A stretch of 6,475 nt of DNA from Ruminiclostridium sp. (lineage in GTDB: Bacteria > Bacillota_A > Clostridia > Oscillospirales > Ruminococcaceae): the NCBI GenBank assembly GCA_017550775.1, contig JAFZOA010000412.1:1-6475 (forward strand), read 5' to 3'. The position numbers and the translations under genes are program-made. The notes under the pieces are model-generated. The model saw only the letters and a program-made list of their open reading frames with translations. It did no database searches and was not told the origin of the DNA. This document shows, piece after piece, positions 5,595 to 6,475 of this stretch. Position 1 is the first letter of the stretch. Every line of letters begins with the position of its first letter.

Positions 5595-5638
5595 CCCGCG
5601 AAGCCGCATTATAAGCGACTTCGCGGGTTTTGCTTTTT
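5595..5638 (+). terminator. Strong rho-independent terminator after the tRNA remnant
   Basis: CCCGCGAAG (5595-5603) pairs with CTTCGCGGG (5619-5627). After one mismatch, CGC pairs with GCG, closing a 7-base loop ATTATAA. TTTTGCTTTTT follows (5628-5638). It begins ten bases after the CCA, as expected for the native terminator of the tRNA gene. Confidence 0.88.
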
Positions 5639-5653
5639 GATATAAATACGGTC

Positions 5654-5676
5654 TTGGTCTTTACTTGGTACTTATT
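5654..5676. repeat. Direct repeat, copy 1
   Basis: The 23 bases TTGGTCTTTA plus CTTGGTACTTATT match the copy at 5865-5888 apart from one missing base. This copy begins 15 bases after the tRNA-type terminator. Confidence 0.7.
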
Positions 5677-5696
5677 TTTCAGAAAACAAGTACCAA
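5665..5696. repeat. 9-bp hairpin inside direct repeat 1
   Basis: TTGGTACTT (5665-5673) and AAGTACCAA (5688-5696) are perfect reverse complements. Inside them TTTT and AAAA can continue the stem. Confidence 0.5.
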
Positions 5697-5700
5697 AGGT

Positions 5701-5730
5701 TCAGAATTTTTTGAAAATTCTGAGATTTTT
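5701..5730 (+). terminator. AT-rich hairpin with T-run
   Basis: TCAGAATTTT (5701-5710) and AAAATTCTGA (5714-5723) form a perfect 10-bp stem with a 3-base loop. GATTTTT follows. The stem is poor in GC, so it is a weak backup terminator at best, and it may be just an inverted repeat. Confidence 0.35.
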
Positions 5731-5739
5731 ACCCGATTC

Positions 5740-5756
5740 ATCACGCGGTGCGTGGT
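5740..5756. repeat. GGT-loop hairpin, copy 1
   Basis: ATCACGC and GCGTGGT enclose the loop GGT, giving seven pairs with one T-G wobble. The copy at 5897-5913 keeps the loop and the lower three pairs but changes the bases of the other stem positions while preserving pairing. Confidence 0.5.
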
Positions 5757-5810
5757 GTTTCTGTCCCGAAACGCTGCTCGCGCTCCGCTGGGTCATAAAT
5801 CTTCAAAAAC

Positions 5811-5870
5811 GAGTGCCAAAAGATTGGTCACTCAGCGTGTGACCAATTCGATCACACGCCGATGTTGGTC
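5811..5870. repeat. Chain of overlapping, mutually exclusive hairpins
   Basis: GAGTGCCAA (5811-5819) pairs with TTGGtCACTC (5824-5833). ATTGGTCAC (5823-5831) pairs with GTGACCAAT (5839-5847). GCGTGTGA (5835-5842) pairs with TCACACGC (5852-5859). GACCAA (5841-5846) can also pair with TTGGTC (5865-5870). Each arm takes part in two alternatives, so only some stems can exist at once. It lies in the 3' flank of the third recombinase. Confidence 0.5.
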
Positions 5871-5888
5871 TTTATCTTGGTACTTATT
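5865..5888. repeat. Direct repeat, copy 2
   Basis: This copy has 24 bases, with one T more than copy 1 at 5654-5676. It ends 29 bases before the stop codon region of the third recombinase and is followed by the second GGT-loop hairpin. Confidence 0.7.
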
Positions 5889-5896
5889 CTTGATCT

Positions 5897-5913
5897 GCTA
5901 CGCGGTGCGTAGC
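5897..5913. repeat. GGT-loop hairpin, copy 2
   Basis: GCTACGC and GCGTAGC are perfect 7-bp arms around the loop GGT. It lies just past the stop codon of the minus-strand recombinase. No T-run follows on that strand, so it is not a standard terminator. Confidence 0.5.
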
Positions 5914-5917
5914 GTTT

Positions 5918-6475
5918 TCACGCGCTCGGCTTCATTTCGCTCTGTCCGTCGTTGCCGAAGTCGAGAACCTTCGATATCACGCTGCTTGTTCTCGCCTGAG
6001 CCTCCTGAAAGAGGTGGCAGTAGACGGAAGTTGTTGTACTGACGGCGCTATGTCCTAAATCCGCCGAGACGGTCACGGGGTCAACTCCCGCAAAAATTAA
6101 GGCAGAAGCGTGAAAATGACGGTAAGAGTGAATGTCACAGAAGCGTAAACCGTTGTCCTTGCAGAACTTCTGGAGCCACTTGTACGGATTATTCACGAAA
6201 AGCGGCGCACCGTCATCGGCAACGAACAGTCTGTCGCTCTCGACCCACTTGTCGCCGAGGATCTCCCTCTGCTTGTCCTGCTCGTCTTTGAGTTCACGGA
6301 GCAAGTTTATCACGACCGCCGGGTACTTGGTCGAACGCTGTGATTTTTTAGTCTTTGTAGTATCGGTGAACATTCCGTGGAGCTTAGTGTAGTTGGAAGT
6401 CCTGCGGACGTTTATAACGCCGTTTTCCCAATCAATGTCCTTCCACTCCAGCCCGAGCATTTCTCCGCGACGGTA
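5918..6475 (-). CDS. int: Site-specific tyrosine recombinase, 5' end outside window
   Basis: The frame is open from the right edge to TGA 5920-5918, giving 185 residues of a catalytic domain. Active-site residues in fragment numbering are Arg2 in YRRGE, Lys41 in TTKT, His116 and Arg119 in HSYRH, His142 in LGHS, and Tyr152 in SVYCH. The stretch from RRGEMLGLEW to VLDF aligns without large gaps to the fragment at 4396-5151, and well over half the residues look identical. The two are members of one integrase family, distinct from the enzyme at 3043-4233. The N-terminal domains and start lie beyond the window, so intactness cannot be judged. The repeat array and tRNA scar lie downstream of its stop. 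If its element extends to the right, these would mark its left end. Confidence 0.93.
   Translation of the reverse strand, partial: YRRGEMLGLEWKDIDWENGVINVRRTSNYTKLHGMFTDTTKTKKSQRSTKYPAVVINLLRELKDEQDKQREILGDKWVESDRLFVADDGAPLFVNNPYKWLQKFCKDNGLRFCDIHSYRHFHASALIFAGVDPVTVSADLGHSAVSTTTSVYCHLFQEAQARTSSVISKVLDFGNDGQSEMKPSA

Noticed and set aside
5654..5888. CRISPR array
   Set aside because: Only two copies of the direct repeat, 188 bases apart, with no spacer-like regularity and no cas gene.
5630..6042. Plus-strand ORFs over the repeat array and recombinase 3
   Set aside because: They lack ribosome sites, run across hairpins and are antisense to a clear integrase domain.

Overview
The window looks like part of a mobile-element graveyard or integration hotspot in a gut-type Bacillota, probably Oscillospiraceae/Ruminococcus-like. 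That placement is an inference. It rests on the Thr-rich linker of the lipoprotein, GGAGG-type ribosome sites, AT-rich intergenic DNA with good -35/-10 boxes, Tn916/phage-type tyrosine recombinases and a TnpW fragment, which is a family found on clostridial transposons.

Layout. At 1-1617 (minus) lies the 5' part of a large secreted lipoprotein gene that runs off the left edge. It has its own sigma-A-like promoter (1763-1791) and a hairpin in the 5' leader. From about 1792 to 2884 I see no convincing protein gene. This stretch instead holds a cluster of GTAC sites, paired GGTGAC/GTCACC motifs, an 18-bp operator-like palindrome, and a 112-base imperfect inverted repeat whose minus-strand RNA would fold well and is followed by a weak terminator. 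From 2650 to 3003 come more palindromes, two candidate promoters and a short leader ORF whose stop overlaps the start of a complete tyrosine recombinase (3043-4233, plus).

Convergent to that recombinase is the C-terminal catalytic half of a second one (4396 to about 5121, minus). Its N-terminal half is gone. Its present ATG lies in DNA that, read on the plus strand, is the C-terminal half of a TnpW-like protein (to 5232). A 5' stub of another gene follows TnpW, then a minus-strand fragment of an unrecognised protein (5259-5567).

At 5560-5585 is the last 26 bases of a tRNA (T-loop, acceptor strand, discriminator, CCA), best fitting initiator tRNA-Met. A strong terminator follows it. The rest of the tRNA is missing, as expected of an attachment-site scar left by tyrosine-recombinase integration. 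After it comes a 280-base stretch of direct repeats and nested hairpins, and then the catalytic half of a third recombinase (5918-6475, minus) that runs off the right edge and closely resembles the second.

Taken together, at least two elements appear to have accreted and decayed at a tRNA 3' end. One complete integrase remains, with what looks like a coupled leader peptide. The most interesting items are the tRNA scar, the TnpW/integrase junction, the possible structured RNA at 2477-2588, the leader ORF, and the repeat/hairpin array at 5654-5913.
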